From Impatiens glandulifera (taxonomy: Eukaryota > Streptophyta > Magnoliopsida > Ericales > Balsaminaceae): a DNA stretch of 64,000 nt. Shown piece by piece: positions 21,781 to 35,215 of the stretch. The stretch's first letter is position 1. Each line of letters starts with the position of its first letter. The stretch is taken from assembly GCF_907164915.1 (NCBI RefSeq), contig NC_061862.1:62645910-62709909 (forward strand), written 5' to 3'. The notes under the pieces were generated by a model. That model saw only the letters and a list, made by a program, of their open reading frames with translations, searched no databases and had not been told where the DNA came from. Made by a program: the position numbers and the translations under genes.

Positions 21781-24279
21781 ATGGGTCGCGAATTTGTGTT
21801 GTTCACCCACATCGTCCAAGTCGACTTCGATGAATTTTGAGCAAATGGATCGGCGGAAGCAAAGCGGGTGTTAACCCAGATCTCCGAGTCCGGTCTCGAA
21901 CATTTCTTGAACGGACCGTTCGTCTTATATCAGGATGCGGTCAACGAATTCTTTCAAACCGCCGTCCTCACCGAAGGGACGATAATCACAACTATAGGCG
22001 GGCAACCGCTCAAATTGACGAAGGAGTCGGTTGCTGAAGTACTACATCTACCAACCGAGGGGAGCGACTTCTCGGTGGTCATAGACGAGGAAACATTCCA
22101 GGCGGCATGCCGGGATCTTTCGGATACGGAGGTCCCTATCGCGATATCCGGTAAGAAAACCTCACTTAAACCAGAATATAGACAGCTATGCGAGATTTTC
22201 ACCAAATCGGTTCAAGCGCGAGGAGGCAACTATGATAGACTCACCCGGATAAAGATTGAGATGATTGACGGTTTGGTCAACGGCATCAAAATCAACTGGG
22301 CGAAGGTGGTCTTCACAAACTTATGTGAGATGGTGGATCCGACATCCAAACGGTCATGGGGATACGCCGTCCCACTCGGTAAACTGATGCGTCACTTCAA
22401 CACAAACACCGGCCCTGGTGTTTTCCTCACCCCTAGCAAAGTCATTAAATCCCATCAATTTCTTAAACCGAAGGACAAGAAAGGCAAAAAGAAGGCCTCC
22501 GGTTCTACAGGCGGATAAGCAAACAATTGGATCGGCTAATCCACAGTCCGACACCCTCAACACTGAAAATTCGGCATCCAGCTCAGGCCGAACCACTTCA
22601 CAACACACCGGAGAAAATCGAACTAGCAAAGGAAAAGAGCCAATGGTCGAGGAACAATCGGCAAGACCTGACGATGAAGAAACCGGTCCGACTGGGCAAA
22701 CAAATACCTCGGACGAACACATCCGGCAAATGGCCGAGGACCTCGTCAACCGAATCATGGAAGAAATTCATGAGCAGGCTCACGCGGCAACCGACGTCTA
22801 CTATCACTGGCCCTAAACCGGCAAGAAATATTCTACAACAACATGCTACCAGACCTCCCAACTGATCGAAGATTTGAAACATTGATTGAGATGGAAGCGG
22901 AAGTCATCAACCTAACAAAAGCTCAGAGCGTCCTGACCGCCCTCCGACGAAGTAGGATGCTCGAACCACATGCTCGGTTACTGGGGCTCACCGAACACAT
23001 CCAACGACTTCGAAGAAAGCATATCCTAGGGACAACGGATTCTCAACTTGAACTCTTGGTGTTGGACATGCTAGCGGTCAAGGAAAAGGAACTGACCGAG
23101 GAGATGGCTCGGTTGGAGTCTAAACCTGAACATCAGGAGGCGTCGCACTTCTCCAGATCTCTACCTAAGGATGAAGGAGGTCCGAATCCGGCCGAAAATG
23201 AGCATTTCTCTCCTCCACCGGAACACACAATCAACAACACCAACCTCAGAACGGGTACACCGCCCACCGACCAGCGAGTCTCTCTTCAAACCGAGGACTC
23301 GGTACCAGCGGTAACGGAAGATAGGGTAAAGGACCTTATCGAGGAATTTGTCAATGCCGCGATTCGGCCGTGGCAAAATAAAATCAAAGAAACTGCGACT
23401 AAATCCATCAAGATGATTGAGTCAACAAATAAAGAGCTACAAACCGCGGTCGGACGGATCACGTCCGTTGAAGACAATTACGGCATGACCGATCAGTTGT
23501 ACAGCGGCTATATTGACAGAACTAAGGCATTGGAGGAGGCAACTAAGAAGCTGGTGACCGACCTCGCTCTTACCAGCCAAAAGGCCGACTCTACACTTGA
23601 GAGGGTGGTAATGCTTGAAAAGAATCATGCCAAAATCGAGGCTGATCTAAAGGCGGTCACCGAACAGCTAGCTGAAATGATAGCGGCAAAGTTGGCAGCC
23701 GATAAGGCACTTGAGGAAGCAAATGCGCTCGCGGCTTACCAGATTCAAGATGCCCTGGACGAGCAAACTAGGCTTCAAAAGGAAACGGCGGAGGCAGATG
23801 CGAACCTGGCCGGACATTTGCAAACATTAGAAAACATTGCACCGACCGTGGCGATCCAGCAAAATGAAGATGTAGCTCGACTAATCGGCCAACAAACAGC
23901 ATACAATGACTTCGCCGAGGCTCATCAGAAGTCCAAAGCAGTTGCTCCCCCATCCGGTCTGGTTACAAGAAAGAGAAAGAATTCTTCCAAGAGGGCGACA
24001 ATTTCAAAGTTAATAGACAGAGTTACTGACACGGTTGTCGACCCTCCAAGCAACCCGGCTTCACATAAAAATGAAGATCTCGAGGAAGAAGAAGTACCGC
24101 TAAACAAAAGACCGCGAGGTCTTGACGTAGCTCCAATCAGATCGTTTGCTCCAACGGCTTCCCCGCTCACCGGCACTTCAGGCGGTCAAGGATCTTCCTC
24201 CAGGCATGTTCCACCGGTCAAGGGACAAGCAACTGAGGAAATGCTGGACAAATTCTTGCCGCCCAGGAAGAAGAAATAG
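21781..24279 (+). pseudogene. Accessory ORF3 of element C: shared domain plus long coiled-coil tail
   Basis: About 830 codons in ancestral form. The N-terminal ~200 residues match the ORF1/ORF2 domain (VNEFFQTAVLTEG, VLHLPTEGSDF, YRQLCEIFTKSVQARGGNYD, INWAKVVFTNLCEMV). After a basic linker (KDKKGKKKA) comes a Ser/Glu-rich stretch, then from 22843 an open frame of 478 residues with heptad-rich helices (AEMIAAKLAADKALEEANAL), a basic cluster TRKRKNSSKRA that looks like a nuclear localisation signal, and a Gly/Ser tail ending PPRKKK. Damage: TGA at 21838-21840, a frame change near 22500, and a 1-bp deletion near 22812. It may bind nucleic acid or self-assemble; that is inference. Confidence 0.8.
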
Positions 24280-24635
24280 AGGCTCTCTTTACTTATATTT
24301 CCTATGTTACTTTAGTTTAACTTTATATATATCAAGTATTTTTACCTTAGTATATTTTTATATATATCAAGTATTTTTGGAAACCGGCCTACATTTGCAT
24401 TCTTATATGGTTTTGAATATTTTAAATAAAATAATCAAAAAGGGAGAAATTGATAAGATAAAATATAAAAAATTCCCAAAAAATTTTCTCAAAATTTTCC
24501 CAAAATTTTTCGAAAAATTCTTCTAAGTCAATTTCCAAAAATCCGGCCAAATAAACTCATAAAAACAACCGGCCTACATTTGCATTCTTACATGATTTTG
24601 AATATTTTAAATAAAATAATCAAAAAGGAAGAAAT
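24280..24635 (+). repeat. Duplicated polypurine tract region of element C
   Basis: Two ~70-bp copies (24382-24451 and 24568-24636) of a block that begins ACCGGCCTACATTTGCATTC and ends in a purine tract. Tract 1, AAAAAGGGAGAAAT (24437-24450), is followed by TGATAAG; tract 2, AAAAAGGAAGAAAT (24622-24635), by the real LTR start TGTTAGA. Multiple polypurine tracts before the 3' LTR are a known trait of Sireviruses. Confidence 0.85.
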
Positions 24636-25891
24636 TGTTAGATAAAATTAGATCGGTTAAATAAAACTTAACAAAAACAAATTTCTTGTGCAGGAACAGT
24701 CAAGTTACTCAACCGGTCAAGTTACTCAACCGGTCAAGCAACCCAACCGAACAAAAACCTGACCGAACAAGAAGATAAGACCGGTCAAATCAGAAGGCCA
24801 AAATCGTTGAATATTCGGTCAATCTGAAGTTATGGAAAAACCGGAAGTCATCCGGTTAACATAAACAATCGACCAGTACAAATAGATACTTCGAGTATTT
24901 GTCGAGGATGATACTGAAGGGACAGACTTTAGTATTGCCATATTCATACAAGTCTGAGGACAATCTGCAGGCTGCAGAAGATCGTCCGACAAGATCTTTC
25001 CACTCCAGGATAAATCAGAGGCGCAATCCTCCAGGTACAGGCAACTGTACAACCGACAGTTGCCATACTAAGTAAAAGACAAATCTAGCCGGTTTGACCT
25101 ACACACTAGAAGCATAGACCGCCAGGTCTGAATCACTAAACCTCTCCTCAACCAGTCAGATTTAAGGAGATGCAATGTGACCGTTGGCACATTTCACCTA
25201 TAAAAGAATGAGCTGAAGAGGAGTAAAAGTAGTTCCAAGAGTTTTCAACAACCCAAGTTCTGATTTTACGGTTATCAGCTCTAGAAACAAGTTACAAGCG
25301 GCTACAAGTTTTGAAATTTTCAATAACCAAAGTTACAAATTTTGTTTTATCTCTCTAAGATTTAGAGCTTGAGTGCTTATTTGAAGTGTGATTACAATTT
25401 CGGTTAAAATTGTACGGGTGTTATCGAGCAGAAAATAAGTCTCGATCGGATTGTGTTTGTGTATTCCTTAGTGAATATCCTTCTCGCGGTTTCGAGAGGA
25501 AGGGGTGACGTAGGAGTTTCATCTCCGAACATCCATAAAAACCTGTCTTGTTCTATACTTTCTGCCGGTTTTACATTCTAACCGATCTGTACTAACCTAT
25601 TCATATCGTTCTAACCGACTCAACATCACTTAAACCGACTTACTGAATCCCAAAACCGACCTAGCAAATTCCAAACCTATCTTATTCAAATCTGGTTCTA
25701 TTCATCCTGTGTGTGTGCTGCTTCAACCTGAAACAAACTACTTCCGCACTTGAACTAGGTTCAAGGGTTTGTGACAGTTTGTGTAGTATTGAAACCCGGT
25801 GTTAATCTCTAACCGGATTAAACACCAACCGTTGAGTGAATGCACTAACCGGCCAGACCCCGGTCCCCCACCTGCGACCTAGATCCTAATA
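24636..25891 (+). repeat. 3' LTR of element C (1256 bp)
   Basis: Same length as the 5' LTR; TATAAAAG at 25199-25206. Ends CCTAATA where the 5' copy has CCTAACA. Confidence 0.95.
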
Positions 25892-25896
25892 GATCC

Positions 25897-28005
25897 ATCT
25901 TCAAAACGGTCGTGAGGATACGCCTTTCCACTTGCAAGCTAATGCGCCACTTCAATGTTGAAACCGACCCGGGCGTTTTCATCACTTCGAGCAAGATAAT
26001 AAAATTCACCCACTTTCTAAAACCAGAGGACAAACTGGGCAGGACAAAGGTCTCAGACAGTAAACAATCAAACACCCGAAGGAAATCGAAGCCTAGAAAG
26101 AAAAAGGCTCCGGCGGGTGAACAGTCCGGAAGCAAAGCAGTTCCGCACACGACCGGGTCGGCTAATATTTAGGCCGACACCTCTAATCCGGAGAACTCAG
26201 CGTCTAGCTCTAGCCGGACTCACTCCCACAACACCGAGGAGAATTAGTTGGACAAAGGGAAGGGGAAGATGGTCGAAGAACAACCGGCCAGAAATGATGA
26301 TGTTGAAACCGGTTCAGCCAGGCAACCGGAGAGATTTGAAACCGCGGACGACAACGTTCGGCAATTGGGAGAGGAACTTGTCTCCCAAATATTAGAGCAA
26401 CTTTATGATCATGCTCATGCTACGAGCAACATCTATTATAAATGGTCTCTATAGCGGCAGGAAGTCCTTTATGTCAACATGTTACCGGAGCATCCCGCTA
26501 ACCGAAGATATGAAAAGCTGATTGAGATAGAAAGGTCGGTGCTCGACCTTACGAAAACTAAGAGCGTAGTCACCGCTCTTCGAAGAAGTAGGATGGTGGA
26601 ACCGCACGCCCGGTTGTTAGAACTCACCGGCCACATTTGTTATCTTCGTGAGAAGCATATCCCGGGGGCGGAGGAATCCTAGTTCAAGGCCTTAGTACTG
26701 GAAATGCTAACGGCTAAGGAATGGGAATTGACCGATGAGTTGGCACGGTTAGAATCGGAACCCGTTCATCAAGAAGCTTTACACTTCTCCAGATCTCATC
26801 ATGACGGTGATGACGGTAACGAATCCAACGGCGGTCCAAATTCGAATAAGGCCGAGAATGTCCCTCCTCCACCGGAACCCACGATCAACAACATTGAAAT
26901 CGAAACGGGTACTCCGCTCACTGATCGGCACGGATCTCCGCAAACCGACACAGCATCGGTGCCTGCTATAACCGAGGATAAGGTCAAGGACTTAATCGAG
27001 GAATTTGTCAATGATGCCATCATGCCGTGGCAAAAGAAAATAAAGGAAAACGCGACAAAATCCAACCGGTTTATTGAGTCTACCGGTGAAAAACTGAACT
27101 CCGCGATTCAACGGCTTACATTCGTTGAAGACAACTACGGCCTGACCGATCAACTATTCAGCTCCACGATACAAAGAACAACAAATCTGGAGACCGGTCT
27201 TGCTCACACCGACCATCGGGTCGGTTTAATGGATCTGCAGCTAATAACAATAGATCAAAGGCTGACAACTTTTGAAGAGGGTCTGTATCAATCTGGTATT
27301 CAGGCCGGCTCAATACTTGAAAGAATGGCAATGCTTGAAGAGAAGCATGCCCAGACCGAGGCCGAGCTAAAGGTTGTCTCCGAACAGCTGGCGAAGATGA
27401 TAGCGGCAAAGCTGGCAGCCGACGAAGCGCTTGAAAAAGCGAATGAAATCGCAGCTCAGAAGATTCAAGAGGCCGAGGACGAGCGGGTACGACTTCAGAA
27501 GGAAAGGGAATAGGCGGATGCAGACCTGGCCCGAATTGTTCAAACAGTAGAAGATGCTGCACCAGCACAAGCGATTCAAGAAAATGAGGATGCGGCTCGG
27601 CTACTCGACCAACAGCTGATATTCAAAGATATCGCCGATGCACATAAGAAATCAAAGACGGCTGCTCCATCAACCGGACCGGTCACCAGAAAGAGAAAGG
27701 CCTCCAAGAGGGCAGCGGCTAAAAAGTTATTGGACAACATTGCTGAACCGGTTACTGCTCCTCCACTCAACCCGGTTTCACAAGAGGATGAAGAACTCGA
27801 GGAAGAGGCCATACCGCCGCTCAAAAGAATGCGGGGTCTCGAAGCGATTCCACTCAGATCGGTTCCTCCACCGGTCTCACCATTCACCGGAACCTCGAGC
27901 GGTCAAGGATCCTCCTCTAGAGTTAGCGCCGATCTCTGCAATCCGGGAAAGGGAATAATAGCTGCCTACCTACGGGAAAAATTCATGCCTAAGAAGAGGG
28001 AATAG
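25897..28005 (+). pseudogene. Accessory ORF3 of element B, C-terminal part
   Basis: Resumes after element C. The tail matches element C: basic linker (RKSKPRKKKAPAGE), MVEEQPARNDDVET, LPEHPANRRYEKLIEIE, RRSRMVEPHARLLELTGHI, AKMIAAKLAADEALEKANE, basic VTRKRKASKRAAAKK, then GTSSGQGSSSR and a Lys/Arg-rich end. The longest open piece is 26704-27513 (269 residues). Stops occur near 26170, 26246, 26452 and 26680, and at 27511. The heptad pattern and basic patch agree with C, so the coiled-coil tail is a real family trait. Confidence 0.8.
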
Positions 28006-28313
28006 AAGCTTTCATTATATATTGCTTATGTTAATTTTAGTATACTTTTATATATATATCAAGTATTTTTAGAAACCGGCCTACAATTTACTTCTTACAT
28101 GGTTTTGAATATTTTAAATAAAATAATCAAAAAGGGAGAAATTGATAAGATAAGATTTTTCTTCAACGACAAAATTCTTCAAAAAAATTTCCAAAATTTT
28201 TCTTAAGTCTTTTCCAAAAATCCGGCCAAATAAACTTTTAAAACAACCGGCCTACAATTTAATTCTTACATGGTTTTGAATATTTTAAATAAAATAATCA
28301 AAAAGGGAGAAAT
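28006..28313 (+). repeat. Duplicated polypurine tract region of element B
   Basis: Block copies ending at tract 1 (28128-28142, followed by TGATAAGATAAG) and tract 2 (28299-28313, followed by LTR start TGTTAGATAAA). Same arrangement as in C. Confidence 0.85.
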
Positions 28314-29584
28314 TGTTAGATAAATTAGACCGGTTAAAATAAGAACTTAACAAAATAAACTTCCTGTGCATGAACGGTTAAAGAAACAGGATCGGTCAAG
28401 TAATCCAACCGGTCAAGAATTCAACCGATCAGGAAAACAAGACCGGTTAGAAGACAAGGCAAAAGATGTAACCAAAACCGGAAGTCATCCGGTTAACCTA
28501 AAGCTATGAAAAACCTGAAGTCATCCGGTTAACCTAAACAACCAGTAGACATCCTAAACCGAAATGCATCCAACTAGAAAACCGATGAGAAGAAACTACT
28601 TAGAGAAAGAAGTCAGAACTATCAAATTAAGTACAATCTACAAATCGGTGCAAACAGATACTTTGAGTATCTGCGGAAGATGATACCGAAGGAACAGACT
28701 ATAATATTTCCATATCCATACAAGTCCGGTGATACTCTGAAGGCTGCAGAAGATCGCCTGAAGAGATCTTTCCACTCTGGGATAAGTCAGAGGCGCAACC
28801 TTCCAGGTGCAGGCAACTGTCCAACCGACAGTTGCTACATTAAGTAAAAGACAAACCTAGCCGGTTTGACCTACGCATTGGAAGCCTAAACCGCCAGGTC
28901 TGAAACACTGAACCTCTGCTCAACCAATCAGATTCAGGGAGAAGAAATGTGACCGTTGGCACATTTCACCTATAAAAGAAGGAGTTGAAGAGGAGTAAAT
29001 GCAGTTACCAGTTCCACCAGCTACAAGTTCTAAGAGTTATTAATTACAAGTTTATCTCTCTCTCTACAAGTCTCAAAGTCTAAGTGTGCATTTGAAGTCA
29101 GATTACAATTTCGGTGAGAATTGTACGAGTGATTATCGAGCAGCAAATATGTCTCGATCGGATATTGTATTTGTGTATTCCTTAGTGAATATCCTTCTCG
29201 CGGTTTCGAGAAGAAGGGGTGACGTAGGAGTTTTATCTCCGAACATTCATAAAAACCTGTCTTGTTATTTACTTTCTGTCGGATCTACGTTCTAACCGAT
29301 TTATACTAACATATTAACATCACCCCAACCGATCTTCTAAATCTCAAACCGACCTACTAAACTTCAAACCGACTTTATCCAAATCTATCTCTATTCATCC
29401 CGTGTACGTGTTGCTTCAACCTGAAACAAACCACTTCCGCACTTGAGCTTAGTTCAAGGGTTTGTGACAGTTTGTGTAGTATTGAAACCCGGTGTTAATC
29501 TCTAACCGGATTAAACACCAACCGTTGAGTGAAAGTGTAAACCGGCCAGACCCCGGTTCGCCAGCCCCGACCTAGATCCTAACA
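28314..29584 (+). repeat. 3' LTR of element B (1271 bp)
   Basis: TGTTAGATAAA to CCTAGATCCTAACA, followed by the target duplication GAGAT. TATAAAAG at 28971-28978. Confidence 0.95.
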
Positions 29585-29829
29585 GAGATTTAGGAAGACT
29601 TGCTATGAAGATGATTGAAACTGGGAAATATAGAGTTTTTACATTGGTATATCGGTTCATTGAGTTAGGATTGGTTTTACCTGTTACGACTATTTCTGTT
29701 GAAATAGTATTTTCTAAGATGAAAATTATTAAGACTGATTTATGTAATAGAATGGGCGATGAGTGAATGAACGGTAATTTGGTAGTATACGTCGAGAAGG
29801 AGATTTTTCCCATAATTCAAAATGAATAA
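29585..29829 (+). pseudogene. hAT transposase C-terminal fragment (dimerisation region), split by element B
   Basis: Reads through the target duplication as RDLGRLAMKMIETGKY, then LPVTTISVEIVFSKMKIIKT, DLCNRMGDE, a stop (TGA 29764-29766), and NLVVYVEKEIF, ending with TAA. The VERxFS-MK-IK-LRNRMGDE pattern is the hAT-family C-terminal dimerisation motif of the TTF/ZMYM1-like class. About ten codons of the same frame (EIMIRDLG) lie before 2730, so B landed inside the fossil. Near 30053-30064 the sequence GATTCGCCACTA resembles a hAT terminal inverted repeat. Long dead. Confidence 0.75.
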
Positions 29830-32166
<2,337 letters not shown>

Positions 32167-32442
32167 TTATATTAATATTAAAACGTCCCGCGTTTATCAA
32201 ATTTGGTGTTGAATTTAAAATATAAAGTCTTAATAGCTTAGCTAGTTAAAGAGTTGTACTTGTTTTGTTAGGTTCCAAGTTCGAAACATACATACCTCTA
32301 GCAATTTTAATTTTATTTTTAACCGTTTTAAATTTACAGACGGGTCAACCCACAATCCGACTCAAGTATCCAAATTAACCACATCTCTCGACCCGGTAAT
32401 CCGGACACTTTGAAAATTAAGCATCATTATATATATATATAT
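32167..32442 (+). repeat. tRNA-derived SINE-like unit, copy 1
   Basis: Contains a Pol III A-box-like TAGCTTAGCTAG and B-box-like AAGTTCGAAAC about 33 bases apart, then an unrelated body and a TA-rich 3' tail. Copy 2 follows at an exact 300-bp offset and a 3' half is found again at about 45165-45312. Its short length, tRNA-like head and TA tail fit a SINE, but target duplications are not clear. Confidence 0.5.
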
Positions 32443-32466
32443 AGATTAGTTAGTTAAAAAGTTGAC

Positions 32467-32721
32467 TTATATTAATATTAAAACGTCCCGCGTTTATCAA
32501 ATTTGGTGTTGAATTTAAAATATAAAGTCTTTGTAGCCTAGTTGGTTAAAGAATTGTACTTGTTTTGTTAGGTTGCAAGTTCGAAACATACCTTTAGCAT
32601 TTTTAATTTTATTTTTAACCGTTTTAAATTTAAAGGCGGGTCAACCCACAATCCGATCCAAGTATCCAAATTAACCACATCTCTCGACCCGGCAATCCGA
32701 ACACTTTAAAAATTAAGAATC

Positions 32722-32769
<48 letters not shown>
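32467..32769 (+). repeat. tRNA-derived SINE-like unit, copy 2
   Basis: About 93% like copy 1. A-box TAGCCTAGTTGG, B-box AAGTTCGAAAC; the tail is a (TA)n run (32724-32769) longer than in copy 1. Tandem arrangement is odd for SINEs. Confidence 0.5.
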
Positions 32770-32771
<2 letters not shown>

Positions 32772-32959
32772 TTTGTAAGAACTATAATTATACTTTGAAA
32801 CGAATGTTAATTTTTTAAACTACAAAATTCAAACTACAAAATTCAATGTATTGTACTTTTTAATCATGTCAAAAATAAATGATAAATACTCATAAAAATA
32901 AGTATTCTAATTCAAGTTATAATATAATTTATTCGAATCAAATAAATAAAAATCAAAAA

Positions 32960-33105
32960 TTAAAATTATCTGAAATAAAATAATGTTGAAAATAAATAAT
33001 AATTAATAATGCCACAACCTTCTAATAGTATAAAGTCTCATAAAAGACTATTGTAATATATGGAGTTTCTTCAACACTAGAATATTATTTACTTAATATT
33101 TTATC
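32960..33105. repeat. Dispersed repeat, copy 1 (second at about 46398-46540)
   Basis: The blocks ATCTGAAATAAAATAAT, TATAAAGTCTCATAAAA and GGAGTTTCTTC...AGAATATTATTTAC occur in the same order in both places. No coding capacity. Confidence 0.65.
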
Positions 33106-33869
33106 AAAATTTTCTATATAAGTAAAAATATACATTTATCTTACCTTAATTTCGATATACATTTATTTCAGTATATATGGTATCAGTATATACCCTTCAT
33201 ACCTAAAAAATATATTTTGTCAATTTTATTTCACATGTTTTTTAGTTAAAAATGTGAAAAATCAAAGCATTTTCTTGTCCCATATATCGTTTGTAAATAT
33301 GATTTGACTTTTATAACCCCACTTATTTCGTCGAGCAGACTCAATTTACACATTTTTATAAGTGTTTTTTCAACCCACTTTTACTTCAAAAAACGATTAG
33401 AATGTCAACTTCATAGTACTTATACATCTCAATTGGTTGTTATAAACACTAAAATATACACACCAATTTATAATATTAAAATAATAATTTTGATTTATTT
33501 TTAAATAAATAAAATTAAAATAATTAACCCCACGACCAAAAACTCAATCAATAATTAATTAGACTAATTATTGTAATAATTAAAGCCTAATTAATTAAGA
33601 AAAATGATCAAAACAAAAAATAAAATTACTTAAGATAAATGTTGTACTCATTTTATCTTAAATAATTTTAGAAAAAAGTCAAAGGATTAAAATAAATAAT
33701 TTAGGATGAAATGAGGTACCTATTTCATCCACCAAAATTATTTATTTAACCATAAAATATGCGAAAATAAATAAAATAAGATAGCAAAATATTTGTCATA
33801 TTTATTTTAGTATTTTGTGTATTTTAAAAGATTAAAATTAAATTCAAAAGAGTGAAAGAAAAATCAATT
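33106..33869. other. AT-rich spacer
   Basis: No gene, RNA gene or clear repeat is visible; the 66-codon ORF at 33304 is unsupported. Confidence 0.6.
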
Positions 33870-35215
33870 TCAACCCTTAAGGTTTTAAAATAAAAAAATA
33901 AAATTTGTAATTGGTTGTAGCTAAAATTCTGTAGGATGGCCACAGCCGAAACCACGACCAACAGATGAGAATTGGATTTTCATCCAACGCCCAAGAGCAC
34001 ACCGCGTAGTCCGCTGTAGCCAAAGACGAGCACGTCTGAGACACACAGGATTGACCAATGCGCACCTCAACACCGTTAGCTGAAAACATTGAAATGCAAC
34101 GGTGCCTAGACGGAACGCAGACGGAACGCTCTGCATCTGTGTTTTCCCTCGAAACGATGTCGTATTTATAACTATCCGCAGCCATCTTTGATTTTTCAAA
34201 GATAAAATTTTGTCATTTCTGGACAGATTGACGTCGTTCAAAATACGGAAATTACTACATATATCAACAAGTTGATCCAAGAACAGCCAAAACGTCATTA
34301 ATGGATTCAAGCTAATTCGATCAACTTGAAGCTTCAACCGACCTCGGACAACTATAAATAGTCTCTCTCAACCTTTCCAAAGCCAAGAGAGAACATCTCA
34401 AACACTAAATCAAAAGAAATCAAAAATCCGCCAATGAAGCTTAAAGCTTCAGATTTTTCGAATTTTCTGTGTAATTCTCTAAAGCTTGGATCCAAGCATC
34501 CTAAAAGCTTCCCTAGGTCTAGAGAGTGCTCTACAATCCTTGACAAACTTCCAAATCATCCTTTAATTCATACTTCTAGTTTGAAATTAAATTTTTTACA
34601 TTTCAATTTTTATAAACTTCCATTGTGTCTGGTTCTTAAATTTGATGGTTGGAAATCGATCTTATGATCATTTATGAGCTCTCTATGAAAGCTAGAACCG
34701 ACCATTCGATCTTAAAAACAAAAACCCAATTTTGAATTTGATATATTAAAAAAACGGATTTATTGTTCTTGCGATAATCCTTGAAGATCACACCCCAAAA
34801 AGTTTCCTAACATGATTGTAATGATGTTGGGAAACTGTTTGGATCATGATAGATCCATCTTGATCATGTTTGATTAGAATCAAAATTTTCAAAATAATTG
34901 AAAATTTTGAATTCTTGAATTGGTCCAAACTACCAATCAAGTATATGGAGTTTAAGGAAGCTATTGGCTAGCTCCTTACACTTTAAAACAACTTTAAAAC
35001 CAGAAATCCGATTTTGGCTACAAACTATTTTGAACGAATTGATCATCACCCATATCAATTGATACATTGGGTGATGTTCTAAATGTTTATATGAGCTTTG
35101 TGAAGCTACTTAGGCCCTTGGATCGAAGAATCCAAGCCTCCGTCAAAATTGTAAAACCTATAATTTTGAAATTCTTGGGACCAAGAGGTTCGACCGATGT
35201 TCTTAAAGTAGGACC
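33870..35215. repeat. LTR-like old sequence, left part
   Basis: Less AT-rich than its surroundings, with CTATAAATAGTCTCTC near 34351, like an LTR or gene promoter, and a run of ACCGA-type words near the right end. It continues at 40995 after the insertion of a young element (target GGACC). No ORF matches a known family. It may be a solo LTR or LTR fragment of a Ty3/gypsy element; neither its start nor a target duplication could be fixed. Confidence 0.35.

Larger units (their letters stand above)
12538..25891 (+). mobile_element. Element C: Sirevirus-type Ty1/copia retrotransposon nested in ORF3 of element B
   Basis: Both LTRs are 1256 bp (12538-13793 and 24636-25891), flanked by GATCC (12533-12537 and 25892-25896). 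The last dinucleotide of the right LTR is TA where the left has CA, one transition. The internal order equals B. LTR divergence over the first ~390 bases is roughly 2.6% by eye, less than in B, as nesting demands. Total length 13,354 bp. Pol is nearly intact with three stop codons that look like single transitions, plus a late frameshift. Confidence 0.95.
2730..29584 (+). mobile_element. Element B: Sirevirus-type Ty1/copia retrotransposon with three extra genes, interrupted by element C
   Basis: A complete element: LTRs at 2730-3998 and 28314-29584, flanked by the 5-bp target duplication GAGAT (2725-2729 and 29585-29589). Internal order is primer-binding site, gag, pol, ORF1, ORF2, ORF3, duplicated polypurine tract. 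Removing the nested element C (12538-25891 plus one GATCC copy) leaves about 13.5 kb, large for a copia element. The two LTRs differ by roughly 4% over the first 330 bases by eye, so this is the older of the nested pair. All genes except ORF2 carry stops or frameshifts. It sits in a hAT transposase fossil. Confidence 0.93.

Noticed and set aside
19384..24279. Accessory ORFs as envelope-like genes
   Set aside because: Position fits, but none has a signal peptide, a membrane span or a cysteine pattern; the proteins look soluble and helical.
33877..34337. Two overlapping minus-strand ORFs (102 and 138 residues)
   Set aside because: They lie in LTR-like sequence, show no domain and have no homologous copy to support coding.
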